Positions 14,041 through 21,814 of a DNA stretch of 27,183 bases are shown here, piece after piece. The first letter of the stretch is position 1. Every line of letters starts with the position of its first letter. The DNA comes from Coprothermobacter sp. (GTDB taxonomy: Bacteria > Coprothermobacterota > Coprothermobacteria > Coprothermobacterales > Coprothermobacteraceae). Made by a program: the position numbers and the translations under genes. The notes under the pieces are model-generated. The model was not told the origin of the DNA. It searched no databases and saw only the letters and a list, made by a program, of their open reading frames with translations. The stretch covers positions 1-27,183 of the forward strand of contig DUSQ01000028.1 of NCBI GenBank assembly GCA_012842545.1, written 5' to 3'.

Positions 14041-15147
14041 ATGGAAGGCGTTTACACAAAGAAGCTCACGTGTCCAGTCTGTAAGAGTGAAGTTTACGTT
14101 GCTCGATTAAAACATGGAGCATATACTGTTATTTCAAGGGATTCTGACTTACATCCATGGGTAAATGGATTGAACCCTATTTACTACGTGGGTGTTATTT
14201 GTGAAAACTGTGGGTATGCAGCTTTGGAATCCCATTTTGAGGAGATTTCTTCTGAAGATGTTAAGAAACTCTTACCCTTACTTGCCAAGAAACGTTTATC
14301 AGGTATAAGAGGCGTCGGGGAAGAAAGAACTTGGGAAGATGCTCTTTACATGCTTTCTTCTATTTTTGAACAGTATGAAGTTAGAAATGCCGATCCGTAT
14401 AACTTGGGTTACGTTGCACAGAACATTGCCTGGTTGTACAGGGAAGCAAGAGATGAGGAAAACGAGCAGATATGGCTGGAAAAAGCTCTCCAGTATTATT
14501 TGAAAGCCTATGAATCCAGTGCGCAACTGCCACCAACTCTTGGAGAAGCGGGCTTAGGCTATCTCATAGCGGATCTGTATTCAAGGTTAGGTAACTACAG
14601 AGAAGCTTTACAGTGGGCGTCACGGGTGGTTCAGATGCCCAAAAACAGAAAAAAGGTGTTGTTTGACCAACTTTCTAGGGAATTGTGGCAAAATCTTAGG
14701 GAAAAGTACAAATCTTCACCTGAAGAAGAGAGGAACTGGCGTACTGCTGTAAGGACAAATATACAAAAAACCTTGCAAAATAAGGGTATTTTAACCACAA
14801 CAATGGATTCACTTATCAGGAATTTGGGACTATGGGCTGCTGGTGAAATTCTTCAAGATCTGCAAGATCTTACCAAAGAGGATATTGAAGGTGTTGCATC
14901 GTTTGAGTGGTTCGATAGATTAATGGAGATTAGTAAGGGACATAAAATAGTTGGGGACGAAGCATTAACGAGATTATTATCCAGTGGAACAGAAGAACCT
15001 ATAATTTATCTAATGCCTGAATCTTGGCCAGAACCTCCTGCCATAGTTCTTACAGACTTGCCTTTAAGCTCCGGTGAGAAGGTCCTATGGCAGGGTTACG
15101 GTTTTCTCAAAGGAAGAGTGAGGAAGTTGTTCATTCGGGAGGTGTAG
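14041..15147 (+). CDS. DUF2225 zinc-ribbon/TPR protein heading the chemotaxis operon
   Basis: The 368-residue protein begins with a split zinc ribbon (CPVC at 11-14 and CENC at 54-57) around the family pattern SRDSDL...NPIYYVGVICENCGYA, as in DUF2225. A TPR-like helical region follows at about 100-240 (YNLGYVAQNIAWLYREA, ALQYYLKAYESS, LIADLYSRLGNYREALQWASRVV). DUF2225 proteins are usually about 230 residues; here a further 130 residues of unrecognised sequence follow. Function is unknown, and partner binding through the TPRs is an inference. The start has no ribosome binding site but has a -10 box 7 nt upstream. It ends 2 nt before cheW, so co-transcription with the chemotaxis genes is likely. 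Confidence 0.8.
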   Translation: MEGVYTKKLTCPVCKSEVYVARLKHGAYTVISRDSDLHPWVNGLNPIYYVGVICENCGYAALESHFEEISSEDVKKLLPLLAKKRLSGIRGVGEERTWEDALYMLSSIFEQYEVRNADPYNLGYVAQNIAWLYREARDEENEQIWLEKALQYYLKAYESSAQLPPTLGEAGLGYLIADLYSRLGNYREALQWASRVVQMPKNRKKVLFDQLSRELWQNLREKYKSSPEEERNWRTAVRTNIQKTLQNKGILTTTMDSLIRNLGLWAAGEILQDLQDLTKEDIEGVASFEWFDRLMEISKGHKIVGDEALTRLLSSGTEEPIIYLMPESWPEPPAIVLTDLPLSSGEKVLWQGYGFLKGRVRKLFIREV

Positions 15148-15149
15148 AG

Positions 15150-15566
15150 ATGGAGGAATATGTTGTGTTTACTCTTAGCGAAAGGAAATACGCAATCACT
15201 CTGTTAAATATTGTAGAAATACTTCTCCCTAGTTCGGTCTACCCGATACCAAACAGTGCTCCAAACGTTTTGGGTCTTACTAACATAAGAGGAAACATCC
15301 TGCCCGTGTTGGACATTAAGCCACTGCTTGGTGAAGATGGTGAAAATGGCGAAGTAAATGGGGAATTGACGAGGCACATATGGGTTAATACTGGCACCGA
15401 AGATATTGTTGTTGTGGTGGACAAAGTAAATGGTATTAAAAGAGTGAGCGAGGACAATCTGGCAGAACCTCCAGAGGACTTAGCTGCTGGAAGGCGTATC
15501 AGAAAGGTGATACTGTTGGACAATGACCTAATATTGGTTATCGATCCTTTAGATTTAATGGGGTGA
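15150..15566 (+). CDS. cheW: Chemotaxis coupling protein CheW
   Basis: CheW links methyl-accepting chemoreceptors to CheA. The 138-residue product is a single CheW domain: EEYVVFTLSERKYAI, then NIVEILLP, PNVLGLTNIRGNILPVLDI (the typical GxxNxRGxxxPVxDL), VVVVDKVNGIKRV and a terminal LDNDLILVIDPLDL. The ATG at 15150 has GGAGGTG just upstream and lies 3 nt after the DUF2225 stop; an in-frame upstream start at 15087 lies within that gene and is rejected. cheA follows 7 nt later. Confidence 0.95.
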   Translation: MEEYVVFTLSERKYAITLLNIVEILLPSSVYPIPNSAPNVLGLTNIRGNILPVLDIKPLLGEDGENGEVNGELTRHIWVNTGTEDIVVVVDKVNGIKRVSEDNLAEPPEDLAAGRRIRKVILLDNDLILVIDPLDLMG

Positions 15567-15573
15567 TGAGCAC

Positions 15574-17598
15574 ATGGATGATATGAATGAATACCTTCCT
15601 ATTTTCCTGCAGGAAAGTTACGATTACATCAATTTGTTGAATAACAATCTGGTTTTACTGGAGCAAGATCCTGGCAATAAACAAGCTTTGGCAGAGGTTT
15701 TTAGAGCTGCTCACACTCTAAAAGGCATGTCTGCTACAATGGGCTTCCAGTTTTTAGCTGACGCCACGCACCAGCTCGAGAGTGCTCTTCAAATCTACCG
15801 CGACACGCATGAACCCGTTGATGAAAGAGCTATTGAACTTGGTTTTAGAGTTTTGGATTATGTGGAGAATCAAATGAAAAGAATTGAGGCCAACGAGCCG
15901 CTTGAACCGTTTCAAGAGAACACATCGGAAGCTAAATATGAGTCTCAAAAGGATTCATCCATTTATAAAGACTTATCAAGCTTTTCTTTAGGGGCTTACG
16001 AAGAAGAAGTGGTACGTGCAGCTCTGGAACAGGGACAGAAAGCTGCTGTTTTGAAAGTTAATCTAGAGCAAGGCGTTCTGATGAAAGGCGTAAGAGCGTT
16101 CATGGTGTTCAAAGCCATAGAGGACTGCGGTTTTGAGGCTATAAGCTCTGAGCCTGACGCTGAGAGCCTCGAGAAAGAAGAGTTTGAACTTCAGTTTAGT
16201 GTTCTCGTGGTTGGCAACGGAGATCTTGAAAGTCTGAAGACAAAGATTCTACGTATTGCTGAGGTCGCTTCCGTAGATGTGTTAGAGATAGACATCAAAG
16301 AACATCAACTTCTAGAGAATGAGCCAGGTTTGTCCAAAGTGATAGAAAATGTGCAATCAACAGAGCCAGGAGTCTTATCTTCAGGTATGGAAATGTCGTC
16401 AGGCAGCGTTGCGAATGTAGAGGTTGTTGAAAGCGGTCAACAGTATAAAAAGATTACAAAGAACTATATCAGAGTACCTGAAGAACATGTTAACAACCTT
16501 ATGTCTGCTATTTCTGAGTTAGTGCTTGAAAAAGCCGAGCTGGAACTAGCTATAAAGACTGGAAACGAAGACGTTTTGTGGTCACTATATGAACGTTTGA
16601 GCCGTTCCATTAACTTGGCGCAGGGAGAGATTACTGCGCTTCGTATGACTCCTTTGTCTTTTGTATTTGAACGTTTCCCAAGAATGATGCGCGACCTTTC
16701 CAGAGACTTAGGAAAACAAGTTCGATTTATTATGGAAGGTGGAGACACGGAAATAGACAGAACTATAATTGACAGATTGGGAGACCCTTTGGTTCATATA
16801 CTTAGGAATGCGGTAGATCACGGCATTGAAAGACCAGAAGAAAGGATAAGGGCTGGAAAAGATCCCACAGGTACTGTCAGATTAAGAGCTTATCATGAAG
16901 GTAATAACGTGTACATAGTTGTGGAAGATGACGGGGCTGGAATTGATTCTGGGAAAGTATTGGCAAAAGCTGTGGAGCGCGGTTTGGTTACGGCAGATCA
17001 GGCGCCTCTCCTTTCTCAAGAAGAAGTATTTAGTTTTCTGTTTTTGCCTGGTTTTTCTACGTCGGACACGGTTTCAGAAGTATCAGGACGGGGCGTTGGC
17101 ATGGACGTTCTAAAGAACACTGTGGAAGAGCTGGGAGGGTCTGTGCAGGTGCGATCAGTTCTTGGGAAAGGAACTACTGTGATTATGCGTCTTCCTCTAA
17201 CCATGGCTATCATAAGTGCCCTGTTGGTAAAAGTGCACGGGCTCATTCTTGCTTTACCTCTTTCCGTGGTAGAGGAAATAAGTAACGATGTTGAAGCTGT
17301 TAAAGAAACGCCTCAGGGTAAGGTGCTTCTGCTTAGAGGGGAACTTTTGCCTGTGTATTCTGTGGCAAACTTGTTAAATCTACCTGAAAATGAACAGAAT
17401 AATCACATAGTAGTTATAAGAAATGGTCAGAAGAAGGCGGCGTTGTTGGTGGCCGAGACGGTTGGTAAACAGGAAATAGTTATAAAACCCTTGAAGTCAA
17501 GGTTTGTACCACGGTACGTTGATGGGGCTACATTGTTGGGCGACGGAACTATAAGTTTGGTTGTAAACACATCTATGTTACTGGAGGGGCACAAATGA
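15574..17598 (+). CDS. cheA: Chemotaxis histidine kinase CheA
   Basis: CheA autophosphorylates and passes phosphate to CheY. All domains are present in 674 residues: P1 HPt with phospho-accepting His47 in FRAAHTLKGMSATMGF; a P2-like CheY-binding domain at about 145-250; P3 dimerisation at about 300-360; P4 ATPase with N-box LRNAVDHG (410-417), G1 DDGAGID from 452 and G2 GRGVGMD (505-511); and a P5 CheW-like domain from about 545. Length is typical. The stop overlaps the cheC start (ATGA). No cheY or cheB lies in the window, so CheY must be encoded elsewhere. Confidence 0.97.
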   Translation: MDDMNEYLPIFLQESYDYINLLNNNLVLLEQDPGNKQALAEVFRAAHTLKGMSATMGFQFLADATHQLESALQIYRDTHEPVDERAIELGFRVLDYVENQMKRIEANEPLEPFQENTSEAKYESQKDSSIYKDLSSFSLGAYEEEVVRAALEQGQKAAVLKVNLEQGVLMKGVRAFMVFKAIEDCGFEAISSEPDAESLEKEEFELQFSVLVVGNGDLESLKTKILRIAEVASVDVLEIDIKEHQLLENEPGLSKVIENVQSTEPGVLSSGMEMSSGSVANVEVVESGQQYKKITKNYIRVPEEHVNNLMSAISELVLEKAELELAIKTGNEDVLWSLYERLSRSINLAQGEITALRMTPLSFVFERFPRMMRDLSRDLGKQVRFIMEGGDTEIDRTIIDRLGDPLVHILRNAVDHGIERPEERIRAGKDPTGTVRLRAYHEGNNVYIVVEDDGAGIDSGKVLAKAVERGLVTADQAPLLSQEEVFSFLFLPGFSTSDTVSEVSGRGVGMDVLKNTVEELGGSVQVRSVLGKGTTVIMRLPLTMAIISALLVKVHGLILALPLSVVEEISNDVEAVKETPQGKVLLLRGELLPVYSVANLLNLPENEQNNHIVVIRNGQKKAALLVAETVGKQEIVIKPLKSRFVPRYVDGATLLGDGTISLVVNTSMLLEGHK

Positions 17599-18200
17599 TG
17601 TCAAAAGACGATCTATCAAATCCTGTAATACTTGATGCTCTAAAAGAGTTGGCTAATATTGGTACAGGTCATGCGGTCACAGCTTTATCATCCATGATTG
17701 GAAAGTTTGTAGGGATAACAGTTCCAGAAGTGTATCTCGAAAGTTTAGGCAAGGTGGCTACCATTCTTGGAGATCCTGGAGAAGAGGTGTCAGCTGTTTA
17801 CGTAGGTTACCGTGGAGAGCTTGATGGTGGAGCCATGGTTATCTTTGATTCGAGCTCCACTCATGGTTTGCTTCAGGCACTCATGGGCGCTGATATGGAT
17901 CTCTCTGACCCTATGGCTTTGTCCATGTTGCAGGAAATTGGTAACATTCTCGTGGGCTCTTTTGTTAGTGCTCTTGCGACCTTTTTTGGGAACACTATTT
18001 TGGCGGAGCCTCCAGGAGTTGCAGTGGATATGTTAGGTGCAGTGCTTAACGTGCTACTTGCCGAGGTAGGACAGCATGCTGATTATCTCATAATAGCGAA
18101 AACAACTATTGCCATTGAAGACGTAAACATTAGGGGCTGGATCGTTGATATACCCACACCAGAAAGTTTTAAGAGGATCATAGAAAAGCTCGGATTATGA
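17595..18200 (+). CDS. cheC: CheY-P phosphatase CheC
   Basis: CheC dephosphorylates CheY-P and works with CheD in adaptation. The 201-residue product contains both active-site repeats: LKELANIGTGHAVTALS with Glu18/Asn21 and LQEIGNILVGSFVSAL with Glu114/Asn117. Both sites look intact, as in the two-site CheC class. Its ATG overlaps the cheA stop and its stop overlaps the cheD start (both ATGA), so cheA-cheC-cheD are translationally coupled. Confidence 0.95.
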   Translation: MMSKDDLSNPVILDALKELANIGTGHAVTALSSMIGKFVGITVPEVYLESLGKVATILGDPGEEVSAVYVGYRGELDGGAMVIFDSSSTHGLLQALMGADMDLSDPMALSMLQEIGNILVGSFVSALATFFGNTILAEPPGVAVDMLGAVLNVLLAEVGQHADYLIIAKTTIAIEDVNIRGWIVDIPTPESFKRIIEKLGL

Positions 18201-18676
18201 ACGATATGCTTAATGTTGGCATTGGAGAAATAGCGGTTCTTGATAAGCCTGGGAAGATCGGGGCTATTGGGTTGGGTAGCTGTGTTGCTGTAGCAATGTT
18301 CGACCCAGTAGCTAAGGTGGGTGGCATGGTTCATGTTTTGCTGCCCGATTCCCGAGGTCAAAAAACAGAGTTGCCTGGTAAATTCGCTGATACGGGTATT
18401 CCTGAACTATTAAGACTGATGGAAGAAAAAGGAGCGAGAAGAGACAGGATTATTGTAAAAATTGCTGGAGGAGCATCTCTAATGAATGTCAATGTGGGTA
18501 ATTTTGGGGATATAGGTAAAAGAAATGTTGAAGCCGTAAGAGAGCAACTAAGCGCTTTGAACCTGCGTTTACAAGGTGAAGATATTGGTGGCAATGAAGG
18601 ACGCACATTCATTCTTGATTTAGCTGCTGGTACATTCAGTGTGAAGACTACTCGTGGTGGTTTACACCAAATTTAG
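18197..18676 (+). CDS. cheD: Chemoreceptor glutamine deamidase CheD
   Basis: CheD deamidates receptor glutamines and stimulates CheC. The 159-residue product shows the nucleophile Cys29 in GLGSCVAVAMFDP, His46 in GMVHVLLPDS, FADTGI, KIAGGASL, RNVEAVREQL and EDIGGNEGRT. The Thr six residues before the Cys, reported as the third member of the active site in Thermotoga CheD, is Ala23 here. The start overlaps the cheC stop. fliA follows 2 nt later without a clear ribosome binding site. Confidence 0.95.
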   Translation: MNDMLNVGIGEIAVLDKPGKIGAIGLGSCVAVAMFDPVAKVGGMVHVLLPDSRGQKTELPGKFADTGIPELLRLMEEKGARRDRIIVKIAGGASLMNVNVGNFGDIGKRNVEAVREQLSALNLRLQGEDIGGNEGRTFILDLAAGTFSVKTTRGGLHQI

Positions 18677-18678
18677 GA

Positions 18679-19278
18679 ATGATGGTGGAAAAGGGATGGC
18701 TTATAGCAGCTAAAAAGGGCGATGAGAAGGCCCGCGAACAAGTGCTTATCAGCTTGCAAAGGGTCATAGAAAAGCAGGCATCTCAGCTTACTTACTACAA
18801 CATTTCGTTGGAATGGGATGATCTTTTAGCAGTTGGGCTCATAGCTGCGAATGAATGCATTGATCTGTATAACATGGATAGCGGTGTGCCTTTTGAAGCT
18901 TTTGCCTCAAAGGTGATTAGGAACAAAATGGTGGATTATTTGCGTACCACTGGGACTTTTACCAGAAGCGATGTGGCAAAATACAAACAAGGCCAACTTA
19001 CTGTGAACAAGGAAGAGCTTTCACTGGAAGCTCTTATTGAGCAGGGAATTGAAGAAGTTGGGGAGCAAGGAATTATCTTGGAACTAGAAGAGGCTTTGAA
19101 TCGTTTGGATCTGAGGCATAAACAAGTGTTGCAGTTTAGATACGTGGACAACCTTTCGGTTAAAGAAGTTGCAGAAATACTAGATGTTAGTCCAGGCAGG
19201 GTTTCTCAGCTTGTGAACGAAGCTTTGGAGATTCTACGAAAAGATATTGGTATAAAATTCAATAAGGGTGATAGCTAA
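18679..19278 (+). CDS. fliA: Flagellar sigma factor sigma-28 (FliA/SigD), short form
   Basis: FliA directs RNA polymerase to late flagellar and chemotaxis promoters. The 199-residue product has region 2 at about 45-92 (DDLLAVGLIAANECIDLYN ... MVDYLRTTG) and region 4 at about 135-188, with helix-turn-helix SVKEVAEILDVSPGRVSQL. Usual FliA/SigD proteins are 240-255 residues; the missing roughly 45 correspond to region 3, which is reduced to a short linker. Position after cheD matches the Bacillus cheC-cheD-sigD order. The start could be ATG 18679, ATG 18682 or GTG 18685. There is no strong ribosome binding site, which suggests coupling to cheD. The stop overlaps the next ATG (TAATG). Confidence 0.88.
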   Translation: MMVEKGWLIAAKKGDEKAREQVLISLQRVIEKQASQLTYYNISLEWDDLLAVGLIAANECIDLYNMDSGVPFEAFASKVIRNKMVDYLRTTGTFTRSDVAKYKQGQLTVNKEELSLEALIEQGIEEVGEQGIILELEEALNRLDLRHKQVLQFRYVDNLSVKEVAEILDVSPGRVSQLVNEALEILRKDIGIKFNKGDS

Positions 19279-19961
19279 TGCTTAGAGGTATTTACAACGC
19301 CGTATCGAGCAATCTCATGCTTCTCAGGGCTCAGGATGTGGTTGAAGATAATTTGCTCCACATTCAGACTCCTGGTTATAAACAGAAGAATTTCGCCTTC
19401 ACGTTGACAGAGCAGCGCCACATAAAAGGTCTTGGAAACATAAGCTTCGGGGGTCTTGTTAGCTATCCTTACGTGTCCCTGGAGCAAGGGCCTTTAGAAC
19501 AGACAGATCGTGTTCTGGATCTGGCAGTCTCTGGTGGTTTTGTGGCAGTTGATGCTAACGGCCAGCGCCTTTGGGCAAGCAGTTTACGCATGATCGTGGA
19601 TGAACAAGGTTATTTGATAACGCCAGAAGGGTACCGAGTGCTAGGAAATAATGGGCCTATTCTGTGGAATGAAAGTTACGAAATAGACGAACGGGGTAAC
19701 ATTCTGTTAGACGGTAAAGTGGTTGACACTTTTCTTGTTTCCGGTGTAAACGTTCAGCAGGTTGTAAACGACAAGTACTTTATAGGAGAACAGGTTCAGT
19801 CAACTTTCCACGTCTACCAAAGGTATTTAGAGGCGAGTGGTGTAGATGAAATCAGTCAGGTAACTACGCTTATGACCATATTAAGGCACTACCAATCCAA
19901 TGTGAAAGTGGTTCAAGCAGAAGATGCTGCTTTGGCAAAGATTATCAACATTATGATCTGA
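19278..19961 (+). CDS. flgF: Flagellar basal-body rod protein, FlgF/FlgG family
   Basis: This 227-residue protein starts MLRGIYNAVSSNLMLLRAQ and continues LLHIQTPGYKQKNF, the rod-protein N-terminal pattern (usual NLANxNTxGYK). It ends with a helical region (ASGVDEISQVTTLMTILRHYQSNVKVV) like the C-terminal coiled part of FlgF/FlgG. It should form part of the distal rod or its junction. It is shorter than typical FlgG (about 260). The ATG overlaps the fliA stop, with AAGGGTGA upstream. Whether it acts as FlgF or as a first FlgG paralogue is not resolvable here. Confidence 0.82.
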   Translation: MLRGIYNAVSSNLMLLRAQDVVEDNLLHIQTPGYKQKNFAFTLTEQRHIKGLGNISFGGLVSYPYVSLEQGPLEQTDRVLDLAVSGGFVAVDANGQRLWASSLRMIVDEQGYLITPEGYRVLGNNGPILWNESYEIDERGNILLDGKVVDTFLVSGVNVQQVVNDKYFIGEQVQSTFHVYQRYLEASGVDEISQVTTLMTILRHYQSNVKVVQAEDAALAKIINIMI

Positions 19962-19983
19962 AGTATGCGGAGGAGGTGCGAAA

Positions 19984-20649
19984 GTGGTAGAGCTGTACGG
20001 CATAGCAAGAGCGGGTATGCGCTTGTCAGTGGATTATATCAATGTGGCAGCATTTAATATATCCAATGTTAATACGGAAGCTTTTAAAGCTCTAGAACCT
20101 GTTGAGTCTTCTGGCAACAGCCATGAGTTTCCTGTGGCTGACGGTAGGGCGAGTATCCTTGACAATGCCTATTTTTTCACGATAAATCGTACTGACTTGG
20201 GTGCTTTAAACAGTACTTCAGGATATGCTTTAATAAATCCTCGTGCCTATTTTGTAATTAGCGACGGTGTAAACCAGTGGCTCACCAGAAAGGGAAATTT
20301 TGAGTTGGATCAAGATGGCAATGTCACTTTAGAGGGGCTTCATGTGATGAATCGGGATGGCGCAGTTGCAAAAGCATCAGACATCTATTCAGGCAATCTT
20401 TTGTTTGTGGAAGCCGATACTTCTCAGTATGATAGAGACAGTGTAGGATTTATTCCCTCAGGGCAAGAACGCGTTATGAATTTGGAAGAAGCAGGTTTTG
20501 TAAGCGGTGTTTTGGAAACGTCCAATGTAGATCTTGCCACTGAGATGGTGAAACTCATTGCTGCTCAAAGGGCTTATCAGTTCTCGGCGAAAGCATTTCG
20601 CAATGCTGATGAGCTGGTGGAAGCAAGTATGAACATAAAGGGAGCCTAA
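19984..20649 (+). CDS. flgG: Flagellar distal rod protein, FlgG-like
   Basis: This 221-residue protein carries AAFNISNVNTEAFKAL near the N-terminus and a very typical FlgG C-terminus, GVLETSNVDLATEMVKLIAAQRAYQFSAKAF. FlgG forms the distal rod that crosses the peptidoglycan. It is about 40 residues shorter than usual, the loss being in the variable middle. The GTG start follows GGAGGTG. It lies 22 nt after the first rod gene, a pairing like FlhO-FlhP of Bacillus. The HDOD gene follows 4 nt later. Confidence 0.87.
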   Translation: MVELYGIARAGMRLSVDYINVAAFNISNVNTEAFKALEPVESSGNSHEFPVADGRASILDNAYFFTINRTDLGALNSTSGYALINPRAYFVISDGVNQWLTRKGNFELDQDGNVTLEGLHVMNRDGAVAKASDIYSGNLLFVEADTSQYDRDSVGFIPSGQERVMNLEEAGFVSGVLETSNVDLATEMVKLIAAQRAYQFSAKAFRNADELVEASMNIKGA

Positions 20650-20653
20650 GTAA

Positions 20654-21496
20654 ATGGCCATACCTTCATTGGATCAGCTCATTGACCAAGTTGACAAAGT
20701 TTTACCTGTACCATCTGTGGCTATGGAGGTGATCAAACTTTTAGATATGCCTGATACCAGCGTAAAAGACGTGGCGGACATTCTTTCTCAAGACCAAGGA
20801 CTAACTGCTAACGTGCTCAAACTTGCCAATTCTGCTTACTACGGTGTCCCTCGAAGAGTAACTTTACCCGTGGAAGCAGTGGCTTTATTGGGTTTTAAGA
20901 CTGTTAGAAGTATTGTATGGTCTTCTGTTATGGAAGTCCTTTACAATAAACCTTTAGTGGGGTATAAGTTGGAAAGTGGCATGTTATGGGAACACTCGCT
21001 GGCAACTGCAGTAATAGGCAAGTACTTGGCTAAGACCTTCAAACTAAGGGATCCTGAAAGTTTTTACGTATCTGGTCTCCTACATGACGTGGGAAAGCTT
21101 GTCTTGAACATTTACCTCCCTGTGGAGTTCAGTAAAGTTATTGCTTTAGTAGAACAGGGGAAAACTTTCGCTGAAGCAGAGAGTGAAGTTCTGGGCTATG
21201 ATCATGCTGAGGTGGGGGGTATCATATGCGATAAATGGCAACTGCCTGTAGTAATTGTCGAGGGTGTAAAGTATCATCATGCACCAAGACTTGGTTCCCA
21301 GAGTAGCCATGTTACGCACTTGGCCAATGCCATGGCTTTAATACTGGGTCATGGAACCATGGGGGCTGCTACCATGGCTACCACAATCGATGAAGACATA
21401 CTTCGTTTGTATGTGACTGACGAAGACCAATGGTTTGCCCTTTTAGAAAAGGCAGAGGAGCAGGTCATGTTAGCTTTACATGCATCGAAATACTAA
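20654..21496 (+). CDS. HDOD-domain signalling protein
   Basis: This 280-residue protein is a stand-alone HDOD domain (PF08668-like). It begins DKVLPVPSVAMEVIKLL and shows SVKDVADILSQDQGLTANVLKLANSAYYG, EAVALLGFKTVRSIV, His114 in the HSLATAV segment, and LLHDVGKLVLN (His144, Asp145). HDOD proteins resemble HD-GYP phosphodiesterases but usually lack part of the metal site and act as signalling scaffolds. Placement in a flagellar operon suggests a role in motility control, which is inferred. The stop overlaps the -35-like TAAA of the next promoter. Confidence 0.88.
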   Translation: MAIPSLDQLIDQVDKVLPVPSVAMEVIKLLDMPDTSVKDVADILSQDQGLTANVLKLANSAYYGVPRRVTLPVEAVALLGFKTVRSIVWSSVMEVLYNKPLVGYKLESGMLWEHSLATAVIGKYLAKTFKLRDPESFYVSGLLHDVGKLVLNIYLPVEFSKVIALVEQGKTFAEAESEVLGYDHAEVGGIICDKWQLPVVIVEGVKYHHAPRLGSQSSHVTHLANAMALILGHGTMGAATMATTIDEDILRLYVTDEDQWFALLEKAEEQVMLALHASKY

Positions 21497-21521
21497 ACAA
21501 CAACGCAGTTTGTCCGAATAA
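21494..21521 (+). promoter_or_regulatory. Candidate sigma-28 promoter for flgM-flgN-flgK-flgL-csrA
   Basis: TAAA at 21494-21497, a 15-nt spacer, then TCCGAATAA at 21513-21521 resembles the FliA consensus TAAA-N15-GCCGATAA; the CCGA core is intact. It lies in the only sizeable gap inside the flagellar cluster, 20 nt upstream of the flgM start, the position where sigma-28 promoters are known in other bacteria. Confidence 0.6.
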
Positions 21522-21541
21522 CTTATTGGGTGATATGAGCC

Positions 21542-21814
21542 ATGAGAGTAGATGGGAGCGGATCAATAGATCCAAAACATGTAGAACTCGTAAAACGTGT
21601 CTCTGAACGTTTCAAGTTAGATGATACGCAGAGCGTAGAAAAAACAGATAAAAGGGTATCTGATATTGTCTTGGCAAGAGTTTTACAGCGATTCAAAGAG
21701 AATAGAACAATTTATGTTGATGAAGTGCGCGAGCGTTCGAGAAGTGGCAGCGTTGACGCTGAAAAAATAGCACGCTCTTTGGTGGAAAAAACAAAGGAAG
21801 ATGCAGAAGTCTAA
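21542..21814 (+). CDS. flgM: Anti-sigma-28 factor FlgM (divergent)
   Basis: FlgM holds sigma-28 inactive until the hook is complete and FlgM is exported. The 90-residue product has a charged, probably disordered N-terminus and a C-terminal half (about 35-85) with the pattern RVSDIVLARVLQRFKENRTIYVDEVR ... DAEKIARSLVEKT, similar to the sigma-binding helices of FlgM. Identity is modest, so position (ahead of flgN-like, flgK and flgL) carries much of the weight. The ATG follows GGGTGAT. The last 14 nt overlap the next gene. Confidence 0.7.
   Translation: MRVDGSGSIDPKHVELVKRVSERFKLDDTQSVEKTDKRVSDIVLARVLQRFKENRTIYVDEVRERSRSGSVDAEKIARSLVEKTKEDAEV

Noticed and set aside
17016..17246. Possible frameshift in the CheA P4/P5 region suggested by overlapping frames
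   Set aside because: The CheA frame is continuous through N-box, G1, G2 and P5 with normal length; the other frames are shadows.
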